Positions 25,192 through 36,242 of a stretch of 64,000 bases of DNA are shown here, piece after piece (positions within the stretch are counted from its first letter, which is position 1; each line of letters starts with the position of its first letter). The notes beneath the pieces are model-generated. The model saw nothing but the letters and a program-made list of their open reading frames with translations, searched no databases and was not told where the DNA came from. Both the position numbers and the translations under genes were made by a program. The stretch is from Antedon mediterranea (taxonomy: Eukaryota > Echinodermata > Crinoidea > Comatulida > Antedonidae), in assembly GCF_964355755.1 (NCBI RefSeq), contig NC_092679.1, positions 14,438,932 to 14,502,931 of the forward strand, given 5' to 3'.

Positions 25192-25829
25192 CACTGTAAA
25201 AAGTAGTGTTAATGTTTAAACGCTAAAATTAATACGTTTCGGATAACACTTAATGAACACGTTTAAGTGTTAATGTCAAAATTATTAACACGTTTAAGTG
25301 TTAATGTTTCCATAATTATTAACACGTTTAGGTGTTAAAGTTCCAAAATTATTAACACGTTCAGGCGTTAAAAGAAATAACACATATACACGTTTATGAG
25401 TGGATAACACTTTATTAATGCTAAAACATGTTTATATACAGAATGGTGTTAAAGTACTCTTAAATAGTATCTGTAATAAACACAAAAATGAAAAAACAAT
25501 CATTTTTGTCACTGTTTCAGATCTTGTAAATGCGATCATTGCTTTGCGTTTTTTACTTTGGTAGAGAATGTTTGGAGCAGTGTGCCCTTGAAAGTTTATA
25601 AACTGCCCTTCACCAACAATAAATATCTTTGTACTGCCGTCCATACACACAATGCGTAGTAGGGCAAGAGGACTTGTCTTGAAGCTGTTCAGCCAGAACG
25701 TCTGATACGTCTATTTCCTCTACCTGAAATATAAGGAAATGTAAATTGATTTCATTTTCAGTTATTTTATTTGATTGAGAGTCACTTTTAGGCATATCTA
25801 ACTGATGCATGGTCAGGTGGATATTATAT

Positions 25830-25900
25830 TTTAATAATAATAATAATGTCAGTTTTTATATAGCGCGCTACACAATTAAGACTCGGAGCGAAAATCAAAC
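25830..25900. repeat. SINE-like or retrotransposon-tail fragment
   Basis: AATAATAATAATGTCAG followed by TTTTTATATAGCGCGCTACAC resembles the inverted 3' tail of non-LTR or SINE elements (compare the tail at about 41,630-41,690). It lies inside the CACTG transposon. Confidence 0.45.
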
Positions 25901-26479
25901 AATACATAAATCAATGTGTTAATTATTACTAATCACCTACTTCCAACATTGTCATGACGGTCTTGGATCTGGTACATTTGCCTTTGACAACGGCAACCTT
26001 CTTCTCCAGGATGTCCAGTAGTCTAATCGAATCATCCTCAGCTCCCTCAAAATAAAATAAATTAATAAAAAAAATTTAAATTAAAACAATTTCAAAACAA
26101 TTTAAAAAAAATCTGGGGGCCTGATAAACTAATAAAAAAATGTATGGACCTTAGAAGTAGACTGGCCTAGCTAGGGGCTCAAATTGGAATTGGTCATATG
26201 ACCCATTTATTTTTAAATAGGTAGCCCGGTAGGCAAGGATTAGGCAGGCATATTAATAATAGGTAGGTAGGCCTAGGTTAGACTTAGAATGAAGTACTAA
26301 AAATAAAGGCCTAGCTATAGTTGAAGGGTTGAACCGGGAAAATGGTACAAAGCAAATTTTTACATCGTTGGAAGCGCAATTTTATGGAGAATAACATATC
26401 CAAATCGACAAAAATCCAACTTGGGGAAAATTTTTTAGACGCGTTTTACTTTTATTTTGTCAATTTACTTAAACCACTC

Positions 26480-26790
26480 TTACAGTCATTATATAATCGT
26501 ATATCTTGGAAACCGCTAACTGTAGAGTCTTTAATTTGGTCTCTAATTGTTTGTTATGTACATATTTCTATTTGCTCTTACGAAATTCTTTGTCAAAAAA
26601 TGGCGGGAAAGTTTATTTCTTGACATCTTGACCTTTTACCTCTTATTTCGATATCTCAATAAATACTGAGTGTACAAATTTAAAATTGGTCTTAAATTGT
26701 TCGTAAAGTGAACATTTCTATTCATGCTAATGACAAGTTTTTAAAATAAACGACATTAAAGAGGTCATTTTGAAACCATAAACTTGTATA
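26480..26790. repeat. AT-rich repeat units inside the CACTG transposon
   Basis: Two diverged units with GTATATCTTGGAAACCGCTA, GGTCTCTAATTGTTTG, ATATTTCTATTTGCTC and TTGACCTTTTACC. They are related to those at 20,080-20,290 and 24,300-24,780. Confidence 0.6.
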
Positions 26791-26799
26791 ATAACAATA

Positions 26800-28720
26800 T
26801 AGATGGAAGATGGAACATTTTGTAATAAAATCGACTTAATTATAAAATTAGGCCATACCATTCTTTTTCACTATTCTTCATCTGATTCATCAACAACCAA
26901 TTCCTCTGAATTTTTGCAACTGTCCCCTCTGCAATCTCCACATGATGTTACGCATTTCAGTCCATTTTTACGACATGAACATAAATTTGTACCACATGGG
27001 TTGTTGGATAATAATTTGCACTTGCAACGAACAAACTTTAAAAATGTCTGGTGCTGCAGCAGAATCTGTCATGATTGGAGTTAGATGGGTTCCTTCGCAT
27101 TTCCAACCCCATTGTAAAGGGTCCAAGTCAGTATTTAGTTTTGACCACACAAGTATCTGTAAAAGTACCCGCAGACTATGGAAATATGCTGCTCTCTCTC
27201 TGTAGGTGGAAGTTTTTGAGGCTCAATAGATGATTTTGATGCTACCATATCCATAAATTTCACATACCGTAAGTTGTTTAAAGATTCACAGTTTTTGCCA
27301 CCGTAGATTATTTTGAATACTTCAAGTCCAGCTTTTCCAATATCTTCTGCTGTTGCACTCTCATCACTAACTGACTTGGATAACTGTTCCTTGGCACTAC
27401 GAATTTTCTTCAGAAGATTAGTTTTTCCTTGGCCAAATATGGAAGATGTCGTATCGCAGCCACTCCAAGCATGAGCGAATGACAAATGTGATGTTACATC
27501 ATTGCCAGTATTCTTGACAGATCACAACTTTTCTACAACTTTAGCTCTTTATTATATGACTGTTTCGCTTCAGTATATATCTGCCATAGTTGGGTTAAAG
27601 TGGTACATCAGCAACACAAGCACGTCTGTGTCATCGGCTACCACATCAACAGTTTGCCCTTGCCGTGCGTACTCTAGAGCAAATGAAACAATCATTGTAT
27701 CAGCATCTCCGGTACTTGTATGAACTACATGCCCATCTTTTTTGAGGTAGCAGCTTAACAATTCAATTAATTGACATTTATTTTTCTCATTCGATAGAAA
27801 TAATTAATTCATTCAGTTGAATAGCGGCGGATGTTCTTCCAACACGCCTTTGATGCTCATGGTCTTTTATTGATGGTCCCTTTTCATAACACAATGCATG
27901 AATCTCAACATTTTTTACGAACATAACTCACATACTGCATGGCTATATCTTTATATGTTGCCCCTTTTGCCCATTTAACTCTGTGTAAGAGCTCCTCCAT
28001 CTAAAACATACATTGTATGTTGGTTTCGTGCAAGTGATTGTGTTCTGCTTCAGTTCTGATGGAATCAAATATTTCAAAAAAGTTTGTAAATGAGGTGGTA
28101 TCCACATTTTGCCTCGTTCAATATTGCCGATGTCTTCATTCATGGGATATGATTCAGTGTTGTACTTACTTTCTCTTATTTCTGCTCGTAAGATAGTTGC
28201 TGCAGTACATACAATTCGCTCTGATTCATCTTCAATGTTTTGTTTTCTCTCCGAGTACCATTTCTCATTAAGTATGTACTTTGCCATGTTTTTGAAACAA
28301 ACAATATTCCCACGTCCTTCAACCTCCGCAAAGAAAATAAATTGTTTGTAACGTTCTTCTAGCTTTTGTTTTAGTCTTTTAACTGAGTATATTATAGACT
28401 CTTCAGCTAACTCTCTCATCTTTGTGTGTAAGACTGTAGAGTTCTGCATCAGCTTCTAATTCCAGCCACTGGCACAGTTTTTCAAAACATTGCAGCATTT
28501 CTTGGTGTTCATGCCTTCCTTGCTGCTTTTTTACACTTGCAGACGTTTTTCAATTTCAGAAGCCCAAGAGTCTGCTTGTGCTGCGCATTTCTCCAAAAGT
28601 CTACCACGAATCGTAACAATATGTACACGTGGTGTTCTATTTGGATGCCTAGTATCAACTGTAGTGGATTTCCCGCAAAAAAAAACAATCTCTCTTCCAG
28701 TTGAAAGGTAAATCATTAGA
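26800..28720 (-). pseudogene. GCDTTS-family transposon-like nuclease, nearly full length but broken (copy 3)
   Basis: In minus-strand order: EESIIYSVKRLKQKLEERY, KQFIFFAEVEGRGNIVCFKN followed by MAKYILNEKWY, and SERIVCTAATILRAEIRE (28,449-27,943). Next come YEKGPSIKDHEHQRRVGRTS (about 27,880-27,820) and LLSCYLKKDGHVVHTSTGDA, DADTMIVSFALEY and VADDTDVLVLLMYHF (27,761-27,570). Then HAWSGCDTTSSIFGQGKTNL with KKI, IYGGKN and PQKLPPTERE (27,485-27,135), and LDPLQWGWKCEGTHLTPIMT (about 27,145-27,080) before a Cys-rich tail. The acidic spacing (GDADT, ADDTDV, GCDTT) resembles PIN/XPG nucleases; this is inference. Stops and frameshifts separate the blocks. It occupies the interior of the CACTG-ended transposon and is the best candidate for its own gene. 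Confidence 0.78.
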
Positions 28721-29100
28721 TCGTAGCCTTTTCACACTTGAAACATCATCCTCACGTTCTTCATCACGCCCAACTGGGACTCTTTCATTGGTAAATTTTC
28801 CACGACATTTCTTATGAACTAATACTTTACCAATTGGTGTGGACTTGGCACATTCAGTTAAATAATTTAATCTAAATGTCCACGGTTTTTACTGAACTCA
28901 ATCATGGTGAGAATTCTCTTTCTTGTTACATTGACTGGCACAACATCATACTCATACCAAGTGTACATATCACACAACGGTCTTCATTCAAGTTGTTATA
29001 GACAATAATATTTTCCATCTTTGACTTTTGTATTGATATCAAAAGTTATTCTCACTGTAGACCTATGATGCATGCGTTAAGGGTCTTTCAAACCTGTTCC

Positions 29101-29240
29101 GGCACGGTTCCGGTCCGGCGAATCGAACATCAATGTTTCGTTTTCACGCGGCTATGCGCCAATCGATATGTGCGTAGCCGCGTGAAAACGAAACATTGGC
29201 GTTCGATTGGATTTTCCGGCGCCGGATCGGAACCGTGAGA
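29101..29240. repeat. Long palindrome (foldback), arms about 60 bp
   Basis: The left arm GGCACGGTTCCGGTCCGGCG ... AATGTTTCGTTTTCACGCGG with CTATGCGC is mirrored by GTGCGTAGCCGCGTGAAAAC, GAAACATTGGCG ... CCGGATCGGAACCGTG. The loop is about 10 bp around AATCGATAT. The arms are GC-rich compared with the surroundings. Probably a small foldback MITE inserted in the CACTG transposon. Confidence 0.85.
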
Positions 29241-29587
29241 AACTTCAACGAGTACTTTAAACGTCATGCGTTAATAAAATATTTTCACGGAGTAAATATA
29301 ACAAAACAGGAAAAAATCTGAGATATTCGTAGCTCTGAAATTCATATTCATAGGTTTACCAATGTTTTTAAATCACGCAAATGAATAAGGCCTATCATAG
29401 CATAGGCCTATGTATTATTTCCCATGTAAAACTTTATTTTAAAATACAATGATCGTTATAAACACCATGGTGTTAAAATGTAACGGCACTGATAACACAC
29501 CAAGTGTTAATAATATGCTACTTTAACACCTACCGTTGATAATTAAACATCACAACGTGTTAAAATACAACGCCAGTTTTTACAGTG

Positions 29588-29700
29588 TGGTCGTTGTCAT
29601 AAATATTGACAGCGTCTTCATTGATGGGATTATTGTTGCCAGCGTCGCGGTTACTGGGTGGCGTCGTGATTGTTGGCATAGTTATTGACAGCGTCTGGGA
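29588..29700. repeat. Degenerate minisatellite, second part
   Basis: Continuation of the 24,950-25,191 repeat beyond the transposon (GGGATTATTGTTGCCAGCGT, GTTACTGGGTGGCGTCGTG). It lies just 3' of the last exon of the inverted gene copy. Confidence 0.8.
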
Positions 29701-29887
29701 TGGACACGCGAAATTTAGGACAAAAAAATAGGATAATTTTTATTGTTATCCGTAAATAATAATATATTTTTTCATACATCTGTTATTTTGTTTTCGTAGT
29801 CGTTGAAATACATGATGAGTCTGATAACCAAATGATCCTTGTGTGAGCTTCCACCAAGATACCCCCTCGTTCGTGACATCTTCCCCG

Positions 29888-30590
29888 CTACATCTCGTCC
29901 ACCTCAAAGTGAACCTCTAACTGATCTCTTTCCTTCTTTCTTTGCCGGTTTTCCCACATCCTTAACTTATACTGAGTGTCTCGTTCTCGCCTCATGGCCA
30001 GTCTATGACGGCGTCTTTGGTTCTGCCTTTCCTCTTCTTCTAGTTTGTACTATAAAAAAAGAAGCTTAATTTAGAGGTATTCTATAAATAATCTATAAAT
30101 AAAATAGGTCCACTGGCATGTTGACATTCCCCTTCTCTCCCTCTTTTCCCCACCAACCCACTTGGTTAATTGTTTTTCTTTGTGTGTTATTTAATTATTT
30201 TACCTGGTGGAATTTATTAGCGGGTTTAAATCCTTGCATTAGCAGATTATTACGACGGCGAGGATGGTTGTTTCGAACACTGCAGAAGATTGACGGTAGC
30301 TCTCTGTCCACACCAGGCCCAAACGATAATTTCAGCTCATGTATGAGTCCGTATCGTGTCGGTGGTCGACGTCGTTGGACACTAGCAAGCTGACTGGCTA
30401 CTGACATTTCCGATGCAATGCTGAAAAAACAAGGAATACTTATCAAGATGGTGATGTTGAAGATAATTTGTTAAGAAATGAATATGATGGCGATAATTAA
30501 TGATAATGATGATGATGAATTAATTGTAATTATTGCGGGTGATTTACCTTCTAATCTGATTCTGTGCATCGGCAATCCAATCATAGTCAC
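29888..30590 (-). other. Exons 4-6 of the inverted gene copy
   Basis: Exon 4 (30,548-30,590, 43 nt, DYDWIADAQNQIR), exon 5 (30,204-30,420, 217 nt) and exon 6 (29,888-30,049, 162 nt) are all open. They are flanked by CCAAAAG, TTTTTTCAG and TTTTATAG acceptors and GTAAAT or GTAAAA donors. Lengths of exons 5 and 6 equal those of the + strand copy, and the downstream sequence (TCTTGGTGGAA, ACACAAGGATCAT) is also shared. The coding sequence is therefore better preserved here than in the other copy. Confidence 0.8.
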
Positions 30591-30685
30591 CTTTTGGAAA
30601 ACGAAGTAATATTAATAAGTTTTACTCATTTTTAGAAATGAAATATCTATAAATAGATATTATAACATCTCGCATCTGCGAAGAT

Positions 30686-31027
30686 ATGGAACTAATCGAT
30701 ATAGACCGAACTCACCGACTTGGACGGAAGAAAGTACTCCATAACAACAAAACACGCAGCAGTTCTAAACCGAGGCCTCGTCCGATTATCGTAACATTTT
30801 CCACATACCGCGCACGAGCAGAAGTGTTTCGCAACAAGAAATTGCTTAAAAATTCTTCTTACTCTATAACCGAGAACTTAACACCTTCTCGCATGACCCT
30901 CCTGCGCGAAGCGGGCGCACATGCCGCTGTGGAAGCCGCGTGGTCGCTCGATGGACGGATCAACTGCCTTCTGCACAACAAGAAGAAGATTGTCATTAGG
31001 TCTACATCCGACCTCCGTAATCTCTAG
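30686..31027 (+). CDS. ORF1-like retrotransposon protein, C-terminal part
   Basis: The 113-codon frame reads IDRTHRLGRKK, then PRPIIVTFSTYRARAEVFR, NKKLLKNSSYSITENLTPS, RMTLLREAG and AAWSLDGRINCLLHNKKKIV before TAG. This pattern (THRLG; RPIIV.F..Y..R..V; ITE.LT..R..LL..A; AW..DGRI) is the C-terminal domain of L1-type ORF1 nucleic-acid-binding chaperones. The N-terminal RRM and coiled coil are missing. No matching ORF2 of the same element follows. This could be a half-L1-like (ORF1-only) element interrupted by the next one. Confidence 0.7.
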   Translation: MELIDIDRTHRLGRKKVLHNNKTRSSSKPRPRPIIVTFSTYRARAEVFRNKKLLKNSSYSITENLTPSRMTLLREAGAHAAVEAAWSLDGRINCLLHNKKKIVIRSTSDLRNL

Positions 31028-31735
31028 ATGTAATTAAAACATCAACTATCAATTAATATTGCTTGTATGTTCCGCTGTGCGGATTCAGCTACAGTAAACC
31101 TTGATTGTTCCTGTCTGATCCCAAAATTATTTATATTACATATTACTCCTGCTGTTGTCGTTTATCGTCATCATCATCTTTTATTATTATTATTATTAAT
31201 GTTATTATTATTATTGTTGTTATTTTTATTATTATTATCGTTATATTATTATTGTTGTCACGAGTGTTAAATAAATACACTTGTATTTATTTATTTATTT
31301 ATCTATTTAAGAAAAAAACAACAACTCTATTACAATTGGCCTACCTCACTTGTGTTGTTTATCTGCTACTTGCAAGTACAATGGTAACTCGCTATCAATT
31401 TAAGTAGTATACGTAATCATAATTACATGGTACATAGTACCTTACACATTATTACAAAATTAACATTCCTCGACTTGCAACTATTATTACTACCGGTATT
31501 ATTTACTATTTATTATCTATTATAATAATACGATATATGAAATAGAAATTATATATAATATATATGTATAATTTTATAAACGACAGTGTTCATTTGACTG
31601 GATTATACCAATTTCACCCACTGTCCAAAAATGCATTTTACGAGTCAATGCGTTGCGATTTTTGAAATTATTATTTAATCAAAATTTATCTTACTTATCA
31701 CGTCACTGTAACCTACTTCTACGTAAATTTGTTCT

Positions 31736-34700
31736 ATGTTGTGTGTGTACTGTAATAAGTGTATAAGGACAAACACATATACAAGCTGTTCTATTTGTAA
31801 CAAGCCATCCCATACAAATTGCGCCCCTCCATCTGTGAACTTTTATTGCCTAAAATGCCTTGCCGACTCTCTTCCTTTCAATCATATAACAAATGATGAT
31901 GAATTCAAATACGAAATAAATCAACTTAACAATGATCATACTATAAGCTTTCATGAACTCCAAAATTTAAAAATTAATCCCTTTGAAATAAATGATAAAA
32001 CTGACAAAAATAATGATAATATAGGCCTAACTAATAAAAATGACAAATGCGAATGCTACTTAAGTGATACATTTAATAACAAAATCAGTAACAAAAACAC
32101 AATGCTAAGCATAATCCATATGAATTCCCGTAGCCTGGTCAAAAATTTCAATTCTATAACAAATTATCTTCTCACCCTAAACCATAAATTTTCCATTTTA
32201 GGCTTCAGTGAAACTTGGTTTGACCAAAACAATTCCCCTCCTCCTCTTACACATATTGATGGATATACATTGGTACAATGAAAAGGTGGAGGGGTCGCCC
32301 TCTATATTTCAAATGATTTAAACTTTAAAATTAGAACCGACATCAATTTACCGTCCAATCCAACATATGAATCCCTCTTTATCGAAGTTGAAAATGAAAT
32401 TAAAAAATAGCATAGTAGGTATTATATACAGACCACCCAATAGTTCCACCCATCCCTTTTTAAACAACCTCTCAACATGCATTGACATGGCGTCACGTGA
32501 AAAAAAACACTCGTTTGTTTGTGGCGACTTTAACCTTGACCTTCTCAAACATACAACACATAGTCCCACTAATGAATTTTTAAACATCATGTACTCTGCA
32601 TCCTTTTACCCTCTCATTGATAAACCCACCCGAATTACTACCAAATCCTCTACCCTTATTGATAACATATTTTCCAACGTTCTTGACCATAAACTTACTC
32701 CAGGTATACTATACAACGACATCACCGATCACTTCCCAATATTCCAAATACCAAATAATCCCAATGGTAACTCTCATACTCGTCAGATACAAATTAAAAA
32801 TACGTACTCCACAAGAAAAATTAATTCTAAAACAATTGCATCATTAGGTGTCAATTTAATCAACACAAACTGGAATGAGGTATATGAAAACAACTCTGCG
32901 GAGGAATCATATAAATCATTCCATGATAAATTTTCTTTATTATACAATACTAATATTCCAAGGACAAAAATTAAAATAAATAAACGCAAACTAAACAAAC
33001 CTTGGATAACAAATGGAATAATAAAATCTATAAATACTCGAAATAAACTATATAAAAAATACATAAATTCACCTACCCAAATCAATAAAACCAACTATAT
33101 AACATTCAGAAATAAACTTACCCATCTGATTAGAATTTCAAGTAAACAACATTTTACAAATAAATTTGATAATTACAAAAACAACATAAAAAAAACATGG
33201 CAAACAATCAATAATATCTTAGGGAAAAACATCCAAAAGACAACAGCCACATTTTTTCTAAATGACGACATTAAATTAACTGATCCCATTGAAATTGCTA
33301 CCAAATTTAATCAATATTTTACTGAAATTGGCCCCAAGCTTGCTTCAAAAATCCAATCCAACGGTGGAAATTTCTCTGACTTTCTCAACAACCCCACCAA
33401 AGACTCTATCTTCTTCTCCCCCACCTCTAGCAAAGAAATTCTCGACATCACATCAAAATTTAAAAACGGCAAAAGCTCTGGGCCGGATGACATTGACCCT
33501 AAGGTCTTAAAAGATATTGCACCATTTATTGCCGGTCCCCTTACTCATATTTTTAATCTTTCTCTTTCTACTGGTATTTTTCCTTCCTCCCTAAAAACTG
33601 CTAAAGTAATCCCCGTTTTCAAAAAGAACGACCCACATTCCTTCTCAAACTATCGACCTATCTCTCTCATACCTTGCTTTTCTAAAATACTAGAACGCAT
33701 TATCTATGACAGACTTTATCATTTCTTCTCTACCCATAACATTCTTCAAAACAACCAGTATGGCTTCCGCTTACAACACTCCACTGATCTCGCACTTCTT
33801 GACATCCAAAATAAAATTTCTGTCGCACTATCAAATAAACATCACACCATTGGCCTATTCCTCGACCTATCCAAAGCTTTTGACACTATTGACCATTCAA
33901 TCCTCTTATCTAAACTTAACCACTATGGCATCCGTGGAATTCCTTTATCCCTAATTACTAACTACCTTCAAGACAGAATGCAATTCACTTCTTTTAATTC
34001 TCACTCCTCTGACATCCTTCCTGTTAAATGTGGCGTTCCTCAAGGTTCTATTCTTGGTCCCCTTCTCTTCCTAATCTACATAAATGATCTGATTTATGCC
34101 TCAAACTATTTCTCTTATGTTCTATTTGCAGATGACACTAATATCTTTCTCTCCAGCCCAGATCCTAACACTTTAATTCAAACTTTCAACCGAGAAATCC
34201 GAAACGTTTCAAACTGGTTTAAAATCAACAAGCTTTCACTAAACATCAGCAAAACAAATTACATTCACTTTTCCGGAAATAAAAACAATAATAATGCTAC
34301 AAATACAAATATCTATATCGATAATATACCCATCAAACCAGTCGACCACACCCATTTTCTTGGTGTAATTATTGATAATAAACTGAACTGGAATCTCCAT
34401 ATTAATAACATATCAAACAAAATTTCAAGAACTATTGGCATACTAAATAAACTTAAATTCACTCTTCCGTCTAACATCCTTTTTTCTTTATATAATACTC
34501 TAATACTTCCACATCTCTCTTACTGCAACATTGCATGGGCAGCCACTAACTCAAAACATCGAACTCTCTGTCCATGGACCAGCACGGAAACAACCAAAAT
34601 AGACAAACTTTTCAAACTCCAAAAAAAGGCCCTTCGCATTTGCACTCTCTCAAAATACCTCTCCCACTCTAAACCTCTTTTTCACACCCTAAATACCCTA

Positions 34701-35003
34701 AACATTTTTGACATTAATAAATTGCAAACTGCCCTCTTCATGTTTAGGTACTCAAATAACAAACTACCATCCACTTTCAACGGTTTCTTCACTAAAAATA
34801 ACGAACTACACAAATATAACACTAGGAACGCAAACAACTACATTTCCAAAAACTATAGCAGTAAGCAAATACTTAACTCTATACTACATACCGGTCCCCT
34901 ACTCTGGAACTCTCTTAATCCGTCAATAACTAATAGCAAAACAAATAATACTCTAAAACTAAACTACAAATCTTATCTAATATCAAAATATAAAGTAAAT
35001 TAA
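31736..35003 (+). pseudogene. CR1-like non-LTR retrotransposon ORF2: zinc finger, endonuclease, reverse transcriptase
   Basis: The first frame (31,736-32,281) begins MLCVYCNKCIRTNTYTSCSI then CNKPSHTNCAPPSVNFYCLK with CLAD, a PHD-like C4HC3 cysteine cluster. It goes on to the start of an AP-like endonuclease (MNSRSLVKNFNSI, LGFSETWFD). After a TGA at 32,279-32,281 (where related elements have an Arg-type codon before KGGGVALYI) and a frameshift near 32,400, an 878-codon frame continues (32,367-35,003). It holds GIIYRPPNSS, CGDFNLDLL, LIDNIFSN and DHFPIF (endonuclease), then SGPDDIDPKVLK, NYRPISLIPCFSKILERIIY, FLDLSKAFDTIDHSILLSKL, GVPQGSILGPLLFLIYINDL, FADDTNIFLS and FLGVIIDNKLNW (reverse transcriptase). 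Only two lesions separate it from an intact ORF2, so it is a young copy. The 3' end is a TTGAACT repeat. Confidence 0.9.
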
Positions 35004-35459
35004 TTATTTTGATCATATTAATAACTTATAATTAAATTTAATTAGGCAAATCATATAAATACAGTTTGTCCTTCCTGTCGTCCTTGTCGTGTTTGTATCG
35101 TCGTACATGTCCGTCTCTGTCTGTCAGTAGCGTACCATCACTTTGCTTATTATTATCATTTTTAACTTTTTTATTCTTTCTGGTGGATCCAGGCTTAAAG
35201 CCCCTTGGGGTTTAAATGGTATTCTCCAGGCATAATGCAACTATTATTTACTTAATTTCCAACCACTTGTATCTTTTATATTTTGTATATGTTTGCATTA
35301 TGTGAATAAATTTGAACTTGAACTTGAACTTGATGTTAGACCCTGACCATTGTGCTCTGTTTCTGTTCTGTTCTGTATCTATGTTTTGGTCGAATAAATA
35401 AGAAAAAAAGAAGAAACAAAGAATGAAATAAACAATATCTTAAATAAGGCACCTCATAC

Positions 35460-35584
35460 CTTCTTGGACCATCTTTCCGTCGTCGTCCTCTACGTCCGAC
35501 CACAAACTGTTCCTGTCGTCAGAGTTATCTTCTGGGATATTGAGCTCATCGTCGTTGTTTAGAAGTTCTACAATGGGCTGATCT
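35460..35584 (-). other. Exon 3 of the inverted gene copy
   Basis: 125 nt encoding DQPIVELLNNDDELNIPEDN and SDDRNSLWSDVEDDDGKMVQ. The acceptor is TTCAATAG and the donor GAAG/GTATGAG. It lies between the Gypsy element (intron 2) and the non-LTR insertion (intron 3). Confidence 0.8.
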
Positions 35585-35715
35585 CTATTGAATTCAAAAT
35601 TAAATGAAATTCATATATAAATCATACATATCATATATAAATAGAATAATAGACCAAAATTCAAACATTTTGAAATGTTTTTTTTTTTTCGCTTATTATT
35701 TAATTAATGATATAT

Positions 35716-36023
35716 TGTTGTAAAACGGCCGAGATTATAATACAACTAGCAGAAAGTAGTGTAGCTTACCTGTCGTTGTGGACTGGTCTCCTGGGAGTTC
35801 ATAGCCCAGCAATTGCCAATAGTAAATACTACAATCCTTATGTGGTATCTGGGTATCACACACGGTAGACACTCAGTCTAATATTCCGATGAGCGGTGTC
35901 TGTTCTCCGTGTATATGCTATTCCGTCTAAACCTCACGAGAGCGCTGGTCTCTTCAGGACGGCACACATGACCTCTGGTCACTCGGTGGACTGAACCATT
36001 AAGCGGAGGGGTATTTCACTACA
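35716..36023 (-). repeat. 3' LTR of the Gypsy-type element
   Basis: 308 bp, TGTAGTG...ACAACA when read on the minus strand. It differs from the other LTR at only three positions: GCGGTGT versus GCAGTGT, CACGAGAG versus CAAGAGAG, and CTCTGGTC versus CTCGGGTC, read on the + strand. Confidence 0.96.
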
Positions 36024-36034
36024 CTTCCCCCGAT
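36024..36034 (-). other. Polypurine tract of the Gypsy-type element
   Basis: On the minus strand ATCGGGGGAAG directly precedes the LTR start TGTAGTG. This is the expected place and composition for the plus-strand primer of reverse transcription. Confidence 0.75.
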
Positions 36035-36242
36035 TTTATAAGGCCAGGGCCGGTGCTCGGATGGTCATGCTGTAAAATAAAACAATAACTTCTGGTTAAC
36101 GCTAGAATAACCGAACCCGGTGCATCTTCTAGCACATTACAAAAAATAACATAATAGAATAACTTAAAACTTCTGGTAGGCCGCCGGAATGGTCGGCTCT
36201 ACACCATAAGGAACAGATCTCGGCCGTTCTTCCGGGTCAAGT

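Larger units (their letters stand above)
25192..29587 (-). mobile_element. 4.4-kb DNA transposon with CACTGTAAAAA termini, CMC/EnSpm-like
   Basis: The element begins CACTGTAAAAA (25192-25202) and ends with its exact inverse TTTTTACAGTG (29577-29587). It interrupts a minisatellite. Left flank ...CTTCGTG and right flank TGGTCGTTG share a TG, and the intact neighbouring unit at about 25,031 reads CTTCGTGGTCGTTG. This supports a precise insertion with a 2-bp target duplication. Both ends carry many subterminal copies of TTAACAC or GTGTTAA: about 25,205-25,385 on the left and 29,465-29,570 on the right. Such repeats are typical transposase binding sites of CACTA-type elements. CACTG termini, short duplication and subterminal repeats point to the CMC (CACTA/Mirage/Chapaev) superfamily. 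Inside lies a broken minus-strand GCDTTS-family gene (26,800-28,450) rather than a recognisable CMC transposase. A foldback at 29,101-29,240 sits near the right end. Confidence 0.75.
30665..35425 (+). mobile_element. Composite non-LTR insertion in intron 3 of the inverted gene copy
   Basis: Comparison with intron 3 of the + strand copy (13,585-13,699) shows that everything between about 30,665 and 35,425 is inserted. It contains an ORF1-like gene (30,686-31,030), a TTA/ATT-rich stretch (31,180-31,310), and a nearly complete CR1-like ORF2 (31,736-35,003). Its 3' end is four copies of TTGAACT (about 35,312-35,333), followed by about 90 bp ending in an A-rich tail (TTTTGGTCGAATAAATAAG, then GAAAAAAAG). 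Because a second poly(A)-like end follows the TTGAACT tail, I infer that a CR1-like element inserted into an older ORF1-carrying element. Confidence 0.75.

Noticed and set aside
29839-30069. 76-codon + strand frame over exon 6 of the inverted gene
   Set aside because: Antisense shadow; the minus strand continues the conserved coiled-coil exon.
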